Origin: Atrina japonica
Lineage: Eukaryota > Mollusca > Bivalvia > Pterioida > Pinnidae
Direction: 5' to 3'
Length of the DNA: 64,000 nt
NCBI GenBank assembly: GCA_030159075.1
Contig: BROG01000537.1
Coordinates: forward strand, 434,001 to 498,000
Position numbers and translations under genes: made by a program. The notes below the pieces were generated by a model. That model saw nothing but the letters and a program-made list of their open reading frames with translations. It searched no databases and had not been told where the DNA came from. This document shows positions 1-49,075 of this stretch, in pieces (positions within the stretch are counted from its first letter, which is position 1; each line of letters opens with the position of its first letter).

Positions 1-1840
1 TAGACATACTTATTTTTGGAAAAAAATCAAGAATTATTTTAATGTGATTGATCACTTCATTAAAATATTATAAAAGTGTTGGTTGGGGTGTCAAGAGACA
101 TAGGAATTGGTTTGTTATAGGCAAAAATTTGTTATATAAAACTTGGTATAAAATTGTTTTTGGACTACAAATATACTGAGTTGCAGTCGAGATTATTTAT
201 TAGAAAGATTTAGAAATCTTGTGTGTCCAGGTAAACGTACTGGTAATCTACAAGTAAACTTACACGTAGAACATATCATAGGTTTAGAAAATGATTATCA
301 AAGTTTTGACCCTCTTCTTGACGGTTTTAAACAGAACTTGAGGCAACATTATACAGAAAAAGAGAGTTACATGTAGATAAAATGTGTAGTTGAAAATAAA
401 AAGTGCATGCATAACAAGTTTTCATAGAATATTGTTGCTATTTGAACAAAAAAATCTACACGTCTTTACTTACATGTAGTGGACAAATTACACGTACTTG
501 ACAACTTGTAGAAAATTTCCTCGCGCATAAAATAATGACATCTTACACTTAAAAGTAGGGAATTCCCCATGTTCACATAAGGTTTTTAAGCCTCCCTATT
601 GATTTGTTATGGGTATGAATTTGTACAAACCGAGTTTGTTATATTCAAGTTTTACTGTACATGTATAATGTATATCCTATTCAGCCTTTGAATTCAATAA
701 AGTTTATTCAGAATTGGGTTTAACAGTAATGGTCATTTGTTGTTTAAAATAAAATTGCTGTAGCTGTTATGTTTATGTATAGGCAATCTGTATTTCCTCA
801 GTGTGACAAGTGCCACCACCATACTCTCAGGAATGTTAAAATAGTAATCTATTTAAAAGTACAGTTTAACATGTACATTTGGTCACTTTTGTTAGGCAGT
901 CACCCCTCTAAGCAGTTAGTTTAAATTCCTCCCAAACATTTTCCTTATATAATTGTACCCCAATTAACAGTCACCTTCTTAACATGGTCAGCAGTCACCC
1001 CTTTCACCTCCAAAGTTACCAAGCTGATCCAATTAAACATCCATTCAATTTCAATGTGCTGGTCACTTGTGGTCAAATGATGTACTGGTCCCCTAATTAA
1101 TGTCAGTATAAACATTGTGGTCATTCTCTATGTTTACAATATCTTGACATATATCAATCTATTACAAAAATGATACAGTGGGTGTATGACATCGAGAACT
1201 TTCTTCCTATAAAGTTTCATAAAAATCCCTTCAGCGGTTTTGGACATTTTGAAAAGTAGGTCAAAGGTCTAGGCATAAAGTTTTTGAAAAGTAGGTCTAA
1301 GTCACTATTCAAAAGTCAAAGCACCAAATGAAAGTTTTGAAAAAGTCAAAGTCCAAGGTCAAGGTCACTAGTCAAGGTATCAAATGAAAGCTCTGGTCAT
1401 AAGCAATCTATATATTAAATATAAAAGCCCTACCACTCATGGTAAGTCAAAGTGCAAAGTCAAGGTCACAAGGTCAAAAGTCAAAGTACCAAATGAAATC
1501 TTCTGTCACAAGGAATCTATATGTGAAACATCAGAGCTCTGTCCCTTGAGGTTAAAAAGTTAAAGGCCATGTTAATGTTTTGTCTATGGATGCCAATAGC
1601 AACAATGACGCTGAGGGTATTGCATTAGCTCTCCGAACGTTCGTTCTGGTGAGCTAAAAAACAATCTATGCAAAATAATATAAAACAGCTACAGCGTACT
1701 GAATATCACAAATATCTACTATGAAACTCAAATGATGACATCAACAGAAAAAATTGACAATTCTAGTGACATGCAGTTTTTTCATTAGTAAACTAATCAA
1801 ATATGAAATAGTAATATTTAAGTTTATATGTAGAGCAAAC
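1..1840. other. MED24 intron 10 (partial), AT-rich with dispersed repeats
   Basis: No coding exon could be supported on either strand. Positions 1-1140 are plain AT-rich sequence. Positions 1148-1660 form a dispersed repeat, listed separately. Confidence 0.6.
1148..1660. repeat. Dispersed repeat rich in AGGTCAAAG/AAGTCAAAG motifs
   Basis: Contains 'aaagtttcataaaaatccc' followed by many near-repeats of AAGTCAAAG and AAGGTCA, then 'accaaatgaaa' blocks, and ends in a gagctaaaa tail. Composition and style match interspersed repeats common in mollusc genomes. No open reading frame. The class is unknown. Confidence 0.6.
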
Positions 1841-37080
<35,240 letters not shown>

Positions 37081-38130
37081 TCTTCATGTGATAAAAAACT
37101 TCTTACAAATATTATCTGCAAATTACATAATACAAAGATTAATGATTACTTAAAGTACTGCCTAAAATTTCATGGGCAGCTACAACAAGGACACCTACTA
37201 ATACTCATTCTTTCCAAAATCCACCTTGGAATGAAACAAACTTCCAGATGAAGTCACACTAGAGGAGTTTAAGGCCAAAGTTACAACTTCAATTGCTGCA
37301 AAACCATTTAGAAGTTTTGAGAATCATTTATTTTTATATCAATCATGCACTGAAAATTTACAATCCACTAAAGTCTAACTTAGAACCCAAAGATGTAGAA
37401 ATAAATTAATGTGAATAAATGAATGCCAGGTTTAGCATCACATATTTCTGGATGTAGAAATCAATGTCATTCTATGTTATCATTATTCACCATTGTTCCC
37501 TTATCATTTAAATTAAATGTTTTCAGTTAAACATAAGCCAAGTGATTTATCACCTTTTACATTTATAATCTGTTGAGTGAAAATATTCTATGAGACTGTT
37601 CCAACTACGATTCCTATAACTAGTTTCAGTGCAATGTTTGTAAACATTGAAAAACTTGGAAAAAATAGTACTATAATCATTTAAAACAAGATAGTGAAGT
37701 ATTGCACACCAATATATGTCCCCTACTGTCCCCCTATGTTAACATCAGCTTCGGCTTGATTGGTGATGGCAAAGGAAATTTGTAGGTTTTGTGTAACACT
37801 AATGGGTTGGATGGTCAATAATGCCCAAATTCAAACCACAACCCCATGAAAGTCCATCATAATGTGAAACTGTGTCTGAAATATCAAGTCACTATCATGT
37901 GTATTAAAGATGTTATGGCTAATATTTTCAAATTTCAAGGGGCATAACTCTGCTAAACAAGAGGCCCATGTGGCCTTAAGTCGCTCACCTAGAAAAATTG
38001 GTCAGCATTGAAGAAAACATCAAAAATGTGTAAATGATAGAATGGCTAATAAACATGAAAAAGAGTAGGCTCATTGGGGGCCATAATAATCACCTGAGTG
38101 AAATGTATTTTACTGACAATATAATGAAAA
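37081..38130. other. Region upstream of MED24 exon 1
   Basis: AT-rich. A possible MED24 untranslated exon or promoter must lie here or further right, but no CpG-rich stretch or clear core promoter was recognised. Positions 37950-38010 hold the 'aacaagaggccc' dispersed repeat end also seen at 2029. Confidence 0.45.
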
Positions 38131-38139
38131 GCAACCAAA

Positions 38140-38930
38140 AGCTTGAAAAATTCATTAAAATGGAGAATTAAATTGCATAAGGGTAGACTCGCCTTGCCGA
38201 TATTTTTATAGATCTTTCAAGATAATTTGCAAAGAAAACATGCAAAATCCATTTAAAAGGGGAACTAACTTTCATAAGGATCACCCTCACAAGGGTTAAC
38301 ATGACAATTTCATTCCTGTTACTTTTTCGTGGATCTTTACATACTGAACATTTTTGCTTCTTTCTCTTTCTTTCTATTATATTTTTCAAGACAATAGGAC
38401 AAAACTGTCAAAAACATGAGAAATCCACTTAAAGGGGAAATAACTCCCATAAGGGTCAACCTGACAATTTCTGCTCTATTGACTTTTTTTTAAATCATTG
38501 CATGCTGAACATTTTTTTGCTTCTTTCACTTTTTCTCTATCTATGATACTTTTCAAGATAATGTCAAAAAACATCCAAAAACATGAAAAATCCACTTTAA
38601 AGAGGAAAAACTCCCATAAGAGGCAAACTGACAATTTCGGCCCCAATGACTTTTGTAGATCTTTGCACACTGAACATTTTTGCATCTTTCACTTCTACTG
38701 TACCTATTATACTTTTAAGATAATGTCAAAATACATCCAAAAGCATGATAAATCTACTTAAAATGGAAAAAAACTCCATAAGAGGCAACTTGACAATTTC
38801 AGCTCTATTGACTTTTTTGTAGCTCTTTGCATTCTGAACACTTTTGCTTCTTTCACTTTCTCGCTATCTATTATACTTTTCAAGATAATGTTAAAAAACA
38901 TCCAAAAAAATGATAAAAAAAATTCAAAAT
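38140..38930. repeat. About 165 bp tandem repeat, 4-5 copies
   Basis: A 'ctgaacatttttgcttcttt' block recurs near 38344, 38504, 38670 and 38835, with 'aaggggaa..aactcccataa' and 'aagataatgtcaaaa' blocks in register. Continues into the 'caaaatggcc.ccagt' dispersed repeat at 38925. Confidence 0.85.
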
Positions 38931-39120
38931 GGCCACCAGTCAGCTAACTTGTTTTCCGATCAGTCTTAAAATGAAATATGCACAACTAGACTCCAAGGGG
39001 AACCTAGTTATTGAATTTCCAAAAGATCCCTTCAGTAGTTTCTGAGAAATAGCAGTAACAAACTGTCATTCAAAATGGCCGCCAGTTGGCCATCTTGTTT
39101 TCTGATAGGTCCCAAAATAC
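38925..39120. repeat. Dispersed 'aagatggccgcc' repeat (also at 40370-40530 and 49130-49450)
   Basis: Blocks such as 'gatcccttcagtagtttctg', 'acaactaga..caagggaacct' and 'caaaatggccgccagttggc' recur at three loci in this window in the same orientation, twice within the third. Non-coding interspersed repeat of unknown class. Confidence 0.7.
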
Positions 39121-41700
39121 ATGCATACATGTATATATGTTGAAGTTGGAAAACGAAACTGTAAGAAAGGGACCACTTATTGCTTAAAATGAATGTAAAT
39201 TAAATCATCCGAAAGTCATGTTTTCGGAGAATTCCAACTATAATCATATTATGTATATTTATCTTATTATGTCATAGAGAGCGAACTCTTAGATAACACA
39301 TGCACATAACATAGAAAAGAGACCGGATTGTATCAGAAGCTGTACACTGTAGAGGCTAAAAAATTCTCCAGCCAAGATGGCCATTGATGGACCAAGTCAA
39401 CTTGACGGTTCACCAGTTACTTTATTCAAACAAATGTTATGGTCATATTTTTGTGGAAGTGCTTATGTTCTAAATATTCAACGTCACAAATAATCTGTGA
39501 CATCATTTTGCTGGACAGGCATTTTTCTTGTAAGAGCAAAAAGACTACCAATGAATGCTTTTTCCTGCATTTTTAAAACAAAGAGCTATGCTCATTTTGA
39601 AGGCATTGCCTTAGTTCATATTATAATACAATGGGAGTTATTCCTAATTAAATTACTCTTTTGGCAGGAGTAAAATAACTGTTACACACATGACCCTATG
39701 GGATTAATTCCTGTACAATGAGATAACCGATAACGTTTAGCCTGGTATCCTGGCTCACTGATTCTAACACTATCAGTACAGCCAGGAGAAATACAATCAC
39801 TTCGATTATCTGATTGGACAAGATTACCTTTTCTGCTGCACTGAATTGTGGGATAGCATCAAATCATAACAAACATGGTGACCCCATACTCAATGTGATA
39901 TGAGAATTTACAGTGTATTATATGTGTGATGTATGCACTATTTGCACTCAATTGTTGCAGAAATAAACAATAAAGATCCAACAGACATAAGCAAGTAGAT
40001 TGTTTACTATATGTGCAAGAATCTGGCGTGATTGCCTGTTTGAGTACCAAGAATGGATACCGCCATTTTCTCTGTTATTTATATGGGGATGCGCATTTCT
40101 ATAATCGGTATCTTGGTCACATGAAAATTTTCAGTCCTGTTTTGCGCTGATAACTTGGTCACATGGATTGTATTACACCTGGCCCTATCGACCAAGTAAA
40201 ATTGGGCCAGAAACTCAGGCTATGGGTAATTATATGAAGCATGGGTAATTACCAATGCTGTATCTTGAACCCGATCATGAAGCTCATTCATTTTGCTACT
40301 TCATTTCATACATATATCTACCTACTGTTCTGTGTTACAATATTATCTATAGTCTGTCTGTTGGCCATGTTGGAATCCAATCTCTTTGAAAATGTAATAT
40401 GCACAACTAGACCTCAATGGGAACCTTCAAGTCAAATTTCAAGGAGATCCCTTCATTCTTTTCTGAGAAGTAGCGGTAACAAACTTCCTTTGGTCAAAAT
40501 CCAAGATGGCCACCTGTTGACCACGTTTAGCTGACTTTAGTTTTAGGAAGAATGAAATGAATAAGTAATTTGTTTTACTTTTGTGGTTGTTTTATTTGGT
40601 AAAATGTGTGGCCAATAAAACATGCTCCGGTGTGTGGCAGGATTTTTCACTCATTGTATACTCGAGTGTCCCTAGGCTTAAACCAACGGGCAGGTAATTT
40701 AGACCTGTTAATGTGTTTTTTATTTGTTATGTGAATTTGTGCTGTTTCTTTGTATTTTTCTTATTTATTTAGTTAATAAATATACTAGTGTCTAAGGTAA
40801 ATTTTATCATTTTATTTTATTTTATTCTGTAAGAGCTAGCTGGCCACTAGAATCTGCAACCAAAATGGGCAGTCACCCATGTTGTTTATATTTGTAATTC
40901 ACCCATGTCTATGTGTAGTTCATGCTAGGGTGAAATGTTACACATATTTACGTAAAAATTTCCCTGATATACTCAAAGTACTCATCCATGAACAGTGCTG
41001 CAAAGATGGCAAATTATTACTGAATGAGTCAATCAAACCAGTTCATAATTTCTTTCGGAAATACCACTGATTTTGATTGTAATCAGCTATGCATGTTTTT
41101 CATAACAGGATATCATGTTTTAGTCTCATATACTGCGAGACTTCCATTCTCAGAAAATGAAACTACAACCAGTCGGTTTTGAGTGCTATAGTACTGTAGG
41201 CCTAATGAGAGGTTTGTAGCGGGTGTTTTAAGCGTTGCAGTATTAAAAGTGTTAATGTTGATGTACATATTTTACACATGGTAGCGGTTTTGTACCTTTT
41301 GTTGTCTTTTCTATGAAATCAAAGTTATGCCATACTTCTGACCACCTTAAAATTTCGCCATTTTGTTTGTTGACGGAGATTATAAATTACAATTCAATTC
41401 AATCAAATTGATTTTTGGAATTCCCAATTTGAGATTCAATTTGTAAGGAATGAACCACAGTGCATTGAAATTTTTGATGCACCGCACACCACTAATACCT
41501 AATCATACTGGTCAAGGACCAGTAGTTGGCTGTTATATTATTTCGCCTTTATACAACACGTTTTTGTGAAATTTTCTACATCAATCATCAGTTTTAGGGT
41601 ATTTTTCTCAAACCGAATGAAATAAATATTGTTGTGGTAGATACTAAACATGAAATCACACCATAGCCGACTACTGGTCCTAGCCGACCACTGGTCCTTG
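39120..41700. other. Intergenic sequence
   Basis: No supported gene. Mainly unique AT-rich DNA, with the dispersed repeat copy at about 40370-40530. Short open frames here show no recognisable domain and no splice or family support. Confidence 0.5.
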
Positions 41701-41702
41701 TC

Positions 41703-42815
41703 CCAGAGTTTTTGAAATCCGACGGTCTTACCGACAAAACCGGTAAATTTGACAAAAGTCTGTTGAAATTCGTCAAATGATCGGTCTAAATGACCAGTCA
41801 ATGCTTGCATCAGCAAATCCGGATTTTGTTACTTTTTTTAATTTAGTTCCAGATCAGTGAAAGACTTGAACTTGTGTACCATTCAATCTCTTCAAATGCG
41901 TCATTGACTCAGATAATTGTAAAACATGGCGGCCTCATGGCCTATCAAGTTTTCTGCTAATTTCTATGGCAATGCTGGGTAAAAAGAGTTGATTTTAAAT
42001 AATCAGCGGCTAAAATAAACTGGTCGCCAGCTCACCAGATGCAACCACTTTGGTGTCCGGGCAACCAGAAGTTGATCAAAGTCTGATAAAGACAAGTAGT
42101 TACTGGCACAAAATAAAACGTTTGGGCAAGTGCCCCACCATCCTGCTAAATTCATGTCATGGTCGTCATTTATTTTAGACAAGACATAATCCTCTTTTTG
42201 TGTCAATTTTAAAGTTATATCTTATCCACTCAAAGAAATTATTAGTCTGATCATGTGAGAACCATGTGATTAAACATTAACCTGTCATGACTGATGGCGA
42301 GTTTCATGTACTCATTGTGAGGTTTAAAAATGAAAGTTGTTCATTCCCCAGAAATTTAAAGATGTGTGTACTCAAAAGAGCTTGTAAATGGATAGAATAG
42401 ACTTCAATACAGCTAGCAGTGGCAGGATTCCTGCTAATTAAAACACATTTCAGTCAAGCGAAGTAGATTTAATTTATATTTATTTGCCTTTAACATTTTA
42501 AAACTGTAATTGTTAACAGCTTAAACAGGGGGCGTTCGATCCAATGTTTTTATTTTCACTACAATTCACATTTGGCCCATTGAAATACATTTGTTATATC
42601 CTTTTACTGTACATTAAGATATGTGCATCACTGGTGTAGGAATAATAAATTGTGTTTTTCTTTACTTTTTACAATGATATTTGTCCAAAATATTTGGGCC
42701 ACCACTTTATCATTTGGCCCAGTGGTTCTGAAACTTTACTCACCCTTGTAATATTTATAGTATTAAATTCACTGGTCAGGTTGACCAGTAAATTATTTTT
42801 TATTTCAAAACCTTT
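41703..42815. mobile_element. 1.1 kb dispersed element, copy 2
   Basis: Same orientation and near full-length match to 14724-15856. Shared blocks include cagagtttttgaaatc, ttgtaaaacatggcggcc, 'cctatcaagttttctgct', 'caggattcctgctaattaaa' and ttgtccaaaatatttgggcc. The left terminal motif is kept. The right end reads atttcaaaacct and then ttgtcca. Confidence 0.65.
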
Positions 42816-45170
42816 GTCCAGTATAAGAAACAAATATTATCGGGTATTATGTGGTACATGAATTAGTCCCATTTGATGACATCGTATGGCTGACATAGAG
42901 ATTCCCGTAGGAAAAGTATTTTCAAAAACTGAAGTAACCAAACAAAGGAGAAAGTACGCAGAAATGATATAGGATATACTTTTTTGTTTTCTATTGATAT
43001 CAACATTTTTTTTTTGCAATCGGACAACCAATTGCATTGTAAATTAACTTCTACATTTCCTATCTAATGTGACTTAGACTATAGTATATATCAGGTCTAT
43101 ACTCAGTATACATTATAATTTATATACGATACTGCCTGGATGGCAAGGCCTTCTGTTTACAAAAAATTCAAGGAGACAACACAAATGCCAAATAAAGCCA
43201 TAAGACTGATAGTACAAATACAAAATAAAGGATGAAAAAATATCGAAGTATGACATTCATTTACATCTCAAGACCTTTGTTTCTTTTGGCGCTTCCTTTC
43301 ATCGCTGTCACGTCTTTCTAAATATATTTACCGGAAATCAAAGATGTATGACAAATTACAAAATGGTTTGGAAACCGATATACAGAGAATTAAAAATCCG
43401 GATGTTACCTCTATTTCTAAAGAGATCATCACCAAGTTTTAAGGCTAATTAAGACGTATGTTTATCACTTTTCAAAAGGATCATAGGCGTCGGAGCCGGG
43501 GGGGCTAGGGGGGCTTAGCCCCCCACTTTTTTTTGCAAAGAGAGGCATAGGTGTTGAAAATTGGGGCTTAGCCCCCAAGACGTTTCTGGCGTGTGTGTGT
43601 TTTAAGTTGGTTTAGCCCCCCCACTTTCAATTTGCTTCCGACGCCTATGAGGATTATAGTTTTCCATAATCATATTTTTTGAAATTATGGACTGATGATT
43701 TAAAATATTAAATAATTATGATCTCTCTCATATCAATTTTTAAGACAGTTGTAATGAATATTTCTTTTCTGTCTATCTGATGAAATACACATAATATTTG
43801 TAATGAAAAAACAACAACAACAATGCTACTATTAAGAATTGGCTTTATCTAGATCTGTAAAATTATATCCACTGTACCATACCTGTCAACATTAGGAAAT
43901 TTGTCTGGGGTAGAAAATGCGTACAACGGTCGAACTTTTTATGAATGCGTTTGTCATTCTGATATATATGTGTGTACCAGTTGCGTCGAAATAAGTGAGA
44001 GGGGGAGGGTACAGGAGGGGGTGTCGCCCTTCCGAAATAACAAGAAAAAAATTGTAATTTCAAACTTCAATATCTGCCATTTTATGCATCTAAAAGGGAA
44101 TTATTGTCAATAATATTGATGATATATATATCACATTTCTTTTAATTTTCTAGTCAACTTTGAAATTTATAAGGAATAGATATAGGCTTTATTTTGAAGT
44201 TTTAATACATGTAATATATACACGTACACACACAACTTGGGAGACTCAAAATGATGTTATGGTCATTGTGTTGTATTAGAATGTTTAAAATTTAGTATTT
44301 CTTAATCTGTTATAACAAATTTTAAAATATACTAAATTCTGAATATTCTAATATAACAGTTGGATTTGGAATGCAGAAAATAAATAACTAGACTTACCTG
44401 GAAGAAATATAATCTCAGTCTGATTGCTAAATATTTGAAAGTATGATAATTTTTAAAATCAAAGGCTTGATTTATTTATTTTTTTTTTGTTGTTGTTGAG
44501 ATTTGAACATTTATTACCAAAATATTTGCATACCCAAATATTTATCTGAAGTTTTTTATCCTCATATTGTACCTTTTTCATTAATTGATAAGATAAAACA
44601 ACAAATGATGACTGAATAGTTCACTAAAAAAAAATGAGATTTGATAAAGAAAAATCAAATCTGCTTTTAAAAAGAAAAAAAAAAGATTATTGAGGTTATA
44701 TAAATGTGTTTACTGTCATTACTGACATTTTATTAAATTCAATTCAATGTGTTACAAGAAGATATTATTATCTTTGTATAAAATATTATGTAAATGAAAT
44801 AAAACATCGTTTTTGTATTGAAATCATCACAAATTTAAGATATATGTATAACACTGTATAGTATGTAGAGTGCGGACTTCATAGAATACACCACAATCTC
44901 GCTTCGATATTTCTCAGCTAAATTTTTAAAGTAAAAACATTGAGGATTGATACAGAAGCTGCATTGAATTAATATAACATCAATGATGTTAATCTTTGAT
45001 AATTGTATATAGGACAGAACATATGGATAGTGATTATAGGTGTGGATGTTTAGTCTTTAGATATACAGGTAATCAATCTGTATATTAGGTACCTGTCCAC
45101 AGTACAGGTCATCGTGTATAATTACCGTCGGCACACCTCCGATAATGACACCTCTGTATGGTCTAATAAC
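42816..45170. other. Intergenic AT-rich sequence with one foldback element
   Basis: No gene seen. Apart from the 158 bp foldback element at 43492-43649, only A/T runs and unique sequence. Confidence 0.5.
43492..43649. mobile_element. 158 bp foldback MITE with AGGAT target duplication
   Basis: The left end CATAGGCGTCGGAGC (43492 on) and the reversed right end CATAGGCGTCGGAAGC are nearly identical, and AGGAT occurs directly on both sides (43487-43491, 43650-43654). The interior is G/C-rich with repeated 'gcttagccccc', itself able to pair with 'gggggcta'. Far richer in GC than its surroundings, so a recent arrival is likely. Confidence 0.75.
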
Positions 45171-46595
45171 ATTAATTAATACCCACTGTCTGTAAAGATC
45201 TGAAAATTTATACCCACAGTGTGTAAAGATCTGTAAATTTATACCCACTGTCTGTAAAGATCTGTACATTTATACCCATTGTCTGTAAAGATCTGTAAAT
45301 TTATACCCACAGTGTGTAAAGATCTGTAAATTTATACCAACGGTATGTAAAGATCTGTGAATTTTTACCCACGGTATGTAAAGATCTGTAAATTCATACC
45401 CACGGTATGTAAAGATCTGTAAATTTATACCCACTGTATGTAAAGATCTGAAGATTTATACCCACTGTGTGTAAAGATCTGTAAATTTATACCCACTGTC
45501 TGTAAAGATCTGTAAATTTATACCCACTGTCTGTAAAGATCTGTAAATTTATACCCACTGTCTGTAAAGATCTGTAAATCTATACCCACGGTATGTAAAG
45601 ATCTGTAAATTTATACCCACTCTACGTAAAGACCTGTAAATCTATACCCACGGTATGTAAAGATCTGTAAATTTATACCCACTCTACGTAAAGACCTGTA
45701 AATTTATACCCACTGTACGTAAAGATCTGTAAATTTATACCCAATGTATGTAAAGATCTGTAAATTTATACCCACTGTCTGTAAAGATCTGTAAATTTAT
45801 ACCCACGTTATGTAAAGATCTGTAAATTTATACCCAATGTATATAAAGATCTGTAAATTTATACCCACTGTCTGTAAAGATCTGTAAATTTATACCCACT
45901 GTATGTAAAGATCTGTAAATTTATACCCACTGTCTGTCAAGATCTGTAAATTTATACCCACTGTCTGCAAAGATCTGAAAATTTATACCCACGGTGTGTA
46001 AAGATCTGTAAATTTATACCCACTGTCTGTAAAGATCTGTACATTTATACCCACTGTCTGTAAAGATCTGTAAATTTATACCCACAGTGTGTAAAAATCT
46101 GTAAATTTATACCCACGGTATGTAAAGATCTGTGAATTTTTACCCACGGTATGTAAAGATCTGTAAATTCATACCAACGGTATGTAAAGATCTGTAAATT
46201 TATACCCACTGTATGTAAAGATCTGAAGATTTATACCCACTGTGTGTAAAGATCTGTAAATTTATACCCACTGTCTGTAAAGATCTGTAAATTTATACCC
46301 ACTGTCTGTAAAGATCTGTAAATTTATACCCACTGTCTGTAAAGATCTGTAAATTTATACCCACTGTCTGTAAAGATCTGTAAATCTATACCCACGGTAT
46401 GTAAAGATCTGTAAATTTATACCCACTCTACGTGAAGATCTGTAAATTTATACCCACTGTACGTAAAGATCTGTAAATTTATACCCACTGTGTGCAATGA
46501 TCTGTGAATTTATACCCACTGTATGTAAAGATCTGTAAATTTATACCCACTGTGTAAAGATCTGTAAATTCATACCCACGGTATGTAAAGAAACA
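45165..46595. repeat. 31 bp minisatellite, about 45 copies, with a 775 bp higher-order duplication
   Basis: Unit tctgtaaatttatacccact plus gtctgtaaaga (31 bp). Variant units occur in the same order from about 45202 (gaaaattt, gtaaattt, gtacattt, gtaaattt, ..., gtgaattttt, gtaaattc, ..., gaagattt) and again from about 45977. The offset is 775 bp, exactly 25 units. Most units contain AGATCT. Confidence 0.95.
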
Positions 46596-46755
46596 ATCTG
46601 TGTACCGCATATTAAAATGCCTATAACTAAAAAAGTAGAAATAACACAGCTGTAAAAATTCACACATATAATCTTGGAAGCCAACTCTTTATTTTTATTC
46701 GAAAAAATAAAAAAGTCTAAATTTGTCAATAAGAACGGTTTTGTCAGAGAACAGC

Positions 46756-46776
46756 TCATATATATATATATATATG
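46756..46776. repeat. Short (TA)n microsatellite
   Basis: A run of about ten TA/AT dinucleotides following ctcatata. Confidence 0.9.
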
Positions 46777-48330
46777 GTAGTGTCACTATCATTTTGCTAT
46801 GCTGCATTAGCCTATTTAAAATTTAAAATGGTCTAGCAAGTGTTGATGAACTGCATTGTACATCAATTGTATTCATATTAGCTAATAATCAGGCTACATG
46901 TATTTAATGTCAAGGTTTGATATAAACGGGTATCTATTTTTTGCGAATATGTAAAAATAATAGCGCACATTATGTAGACTTAATACAACCATAATAATGT
47001 CATAATGATAAAACTGTATCCCTGGAAATTTTCCGCTCCTGTTTAAATTTCTCTTTATTCACCGGTAGTTGGGAGGGAATTAAAAAAGATGGTGAAATTT
47101 TCAAATTAAATAAACGCAGCATAGATATCCATGCGTCTATGGTGATTTAGGGCAAATTTAAGAAGGGGTGAATGTTTTCCTTCCAAAAGGATGGAAATAA
47201 TCAGGGGCGAAAATTTCCAGGTGTGGACCTGAAAAATCGTAAGTAACAGTTTATCTGTAGCTCCAATCAACAAAATTCTGTTGATAGGTGTCCTCAGTAA
47301 TTATTCGACAACTTTACCACTGTTCCTTATAAAAAATTAAATGTTTTAAGTCAATTTGACCATTAATTTGTCTCATTAAGCACCCACCTATTTTCCTGAT
47401 TTTGTAGCGCCCTGGAGCTAAATGGGTCCAACACGGTATAGTCTTTTACTGTCGGTAAACCAGATTTGAGAAATAAATGACAACATATATAAAATTGTTT
47501 AAATCTCATGTTTATTTAACATACAAGAACAAGTCAAGTTTTTAATTCTATTATCTGACAGGCATAATAATCCAACACATAAAAAACTTTACAAAATAAA
47601 AAATAAAAAATCTCTTCGGAATGTACCAATTGTGAAGAGTAATTTGACAGAGACGGATAGATTCAGCAGATATACAAATGATAGCTAAATCAGCTCTTGA
47701 GATCAAATGAAATTGAAAGACAACCACTACAACAAAAACTACCCATAGAGTAACATTTATCCTGGAATGATTCTATAATATATTGCTTCTGAAAAGCGAT
47801 ATACCACCTGCCATTGTAATAACAATGTGAAAAAGTTCAATGGTGTGTAACACATATCAATTATAAATACAGTACAACTTCATTGAGTCGAATTTCTCCA
47901 TGTTTCGAGCTATTCACAAAGGCCTGAATAATTTTGTTATTTAATGCTACTTATGAACATTTTATAATTTGAATTTTTATGAGTAGAATTCCTTGATGTT
48001 TCAAATAAATGTTTGGGCCCATTTCTATAACAAGAAATCCCAGAGTAATTTGGTGCCCACCATCAAATGTTCTTCATCTATGACAAACTGTTCTTTTCTC
48101 TTATTTTGTGGCTCAACAATGAATTTGAACTAAAACCTAAATATCTGTCAAGTGCTTTCTCACAAGATTATAACAATACCAAATATAAACTGCTATAATC
48201 CAGTAAAACTCTACCATGCTGTCAATCTCTAAAAGTGAAAATGCTGGTCCTGACCAGCATTGAGTAAAACAAGAATCACACATAATGATATGTCTTGCTG
48301 GTCCCTGCTTTGATATCAAATTCAGCAAAG
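46777..48330. other. Intergenic AT-rich sequence
   Basis: No gene or well-defined repeat recognised on either strand. Confidence 0.5.
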
Positions 48331-48339
48331 TGTAGTAAG

Positions 48340-49075
48340 TGTATATTTCAGGGGTGTGGCAGTACCTCCACATACACTACTGAATGTGTTTTCCCCATAA
48401 CAATCAATAATATGTATGGTTTAAGGGTGGGGCTGTGAACGGTTTTTAAGTTATAAATAAAAATGTATATTTTGGGGTGGGGCATGACCCCATATACATC
48501 ACTGGGTGTGTTTTCCCATAATAATCAATAATATATATGGTTTAAGGGTGGGGCTATCAACCTTTTTGAGTTATAAGCAAAAATATAAATTTCAGGGGAT
48601 GGGGCAGGACGCCCATATGCACAACTAAATGTGTCTCCCCATAACAATAAATAATATATATGGTTTAAGGGTGGGGCTGTGAATGGTTTTTAAGTTATAA
48701 GTAAAAATATATATTTCAGAGGGTGGGGCAGGACCCCACCATACACCACTGAATGTGTTTCCCAATAATGATCAATAATATATATGGTTAAAGGGTGGGA
48801 TTGTGAAGGGTTTTTAAGTTGAAAACAAAATTACAAATTCCGGGGGGTGGGACAGGACCTGCATATGCCCCACTAAATGTGTTGCCTCATAACAATTCAA
48901 TATATATGGTTGAAGGGTGGGGCTGTGAACTTTTATTAAGTTATAAGCAAAAATCTTAATTTCAGGGGGTGGGGCAGGACCCCCCCCCCTCCCCCCAATG
49001 ATCATACACCAATGAATGTGTCTACCCATAAAAAACAAGAATATACATGGCTCAGTAGTAGATATGTGAATGGTT
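48340..49075. repeat. 121 bp tandem repeat, about six copies (locus 1)
   Basis: 'ggtttaagggtggggctgtg' and its variants recur near 48418, 48539, 48660, 48786 and 48907, at spacings of 121 or 126 bp, each followed by 'ttttaagttataa..aaaaat' and a 'ggggtggggcaggac' block. A related tandem array lies at 61880-62570. Confidence 0.9.
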
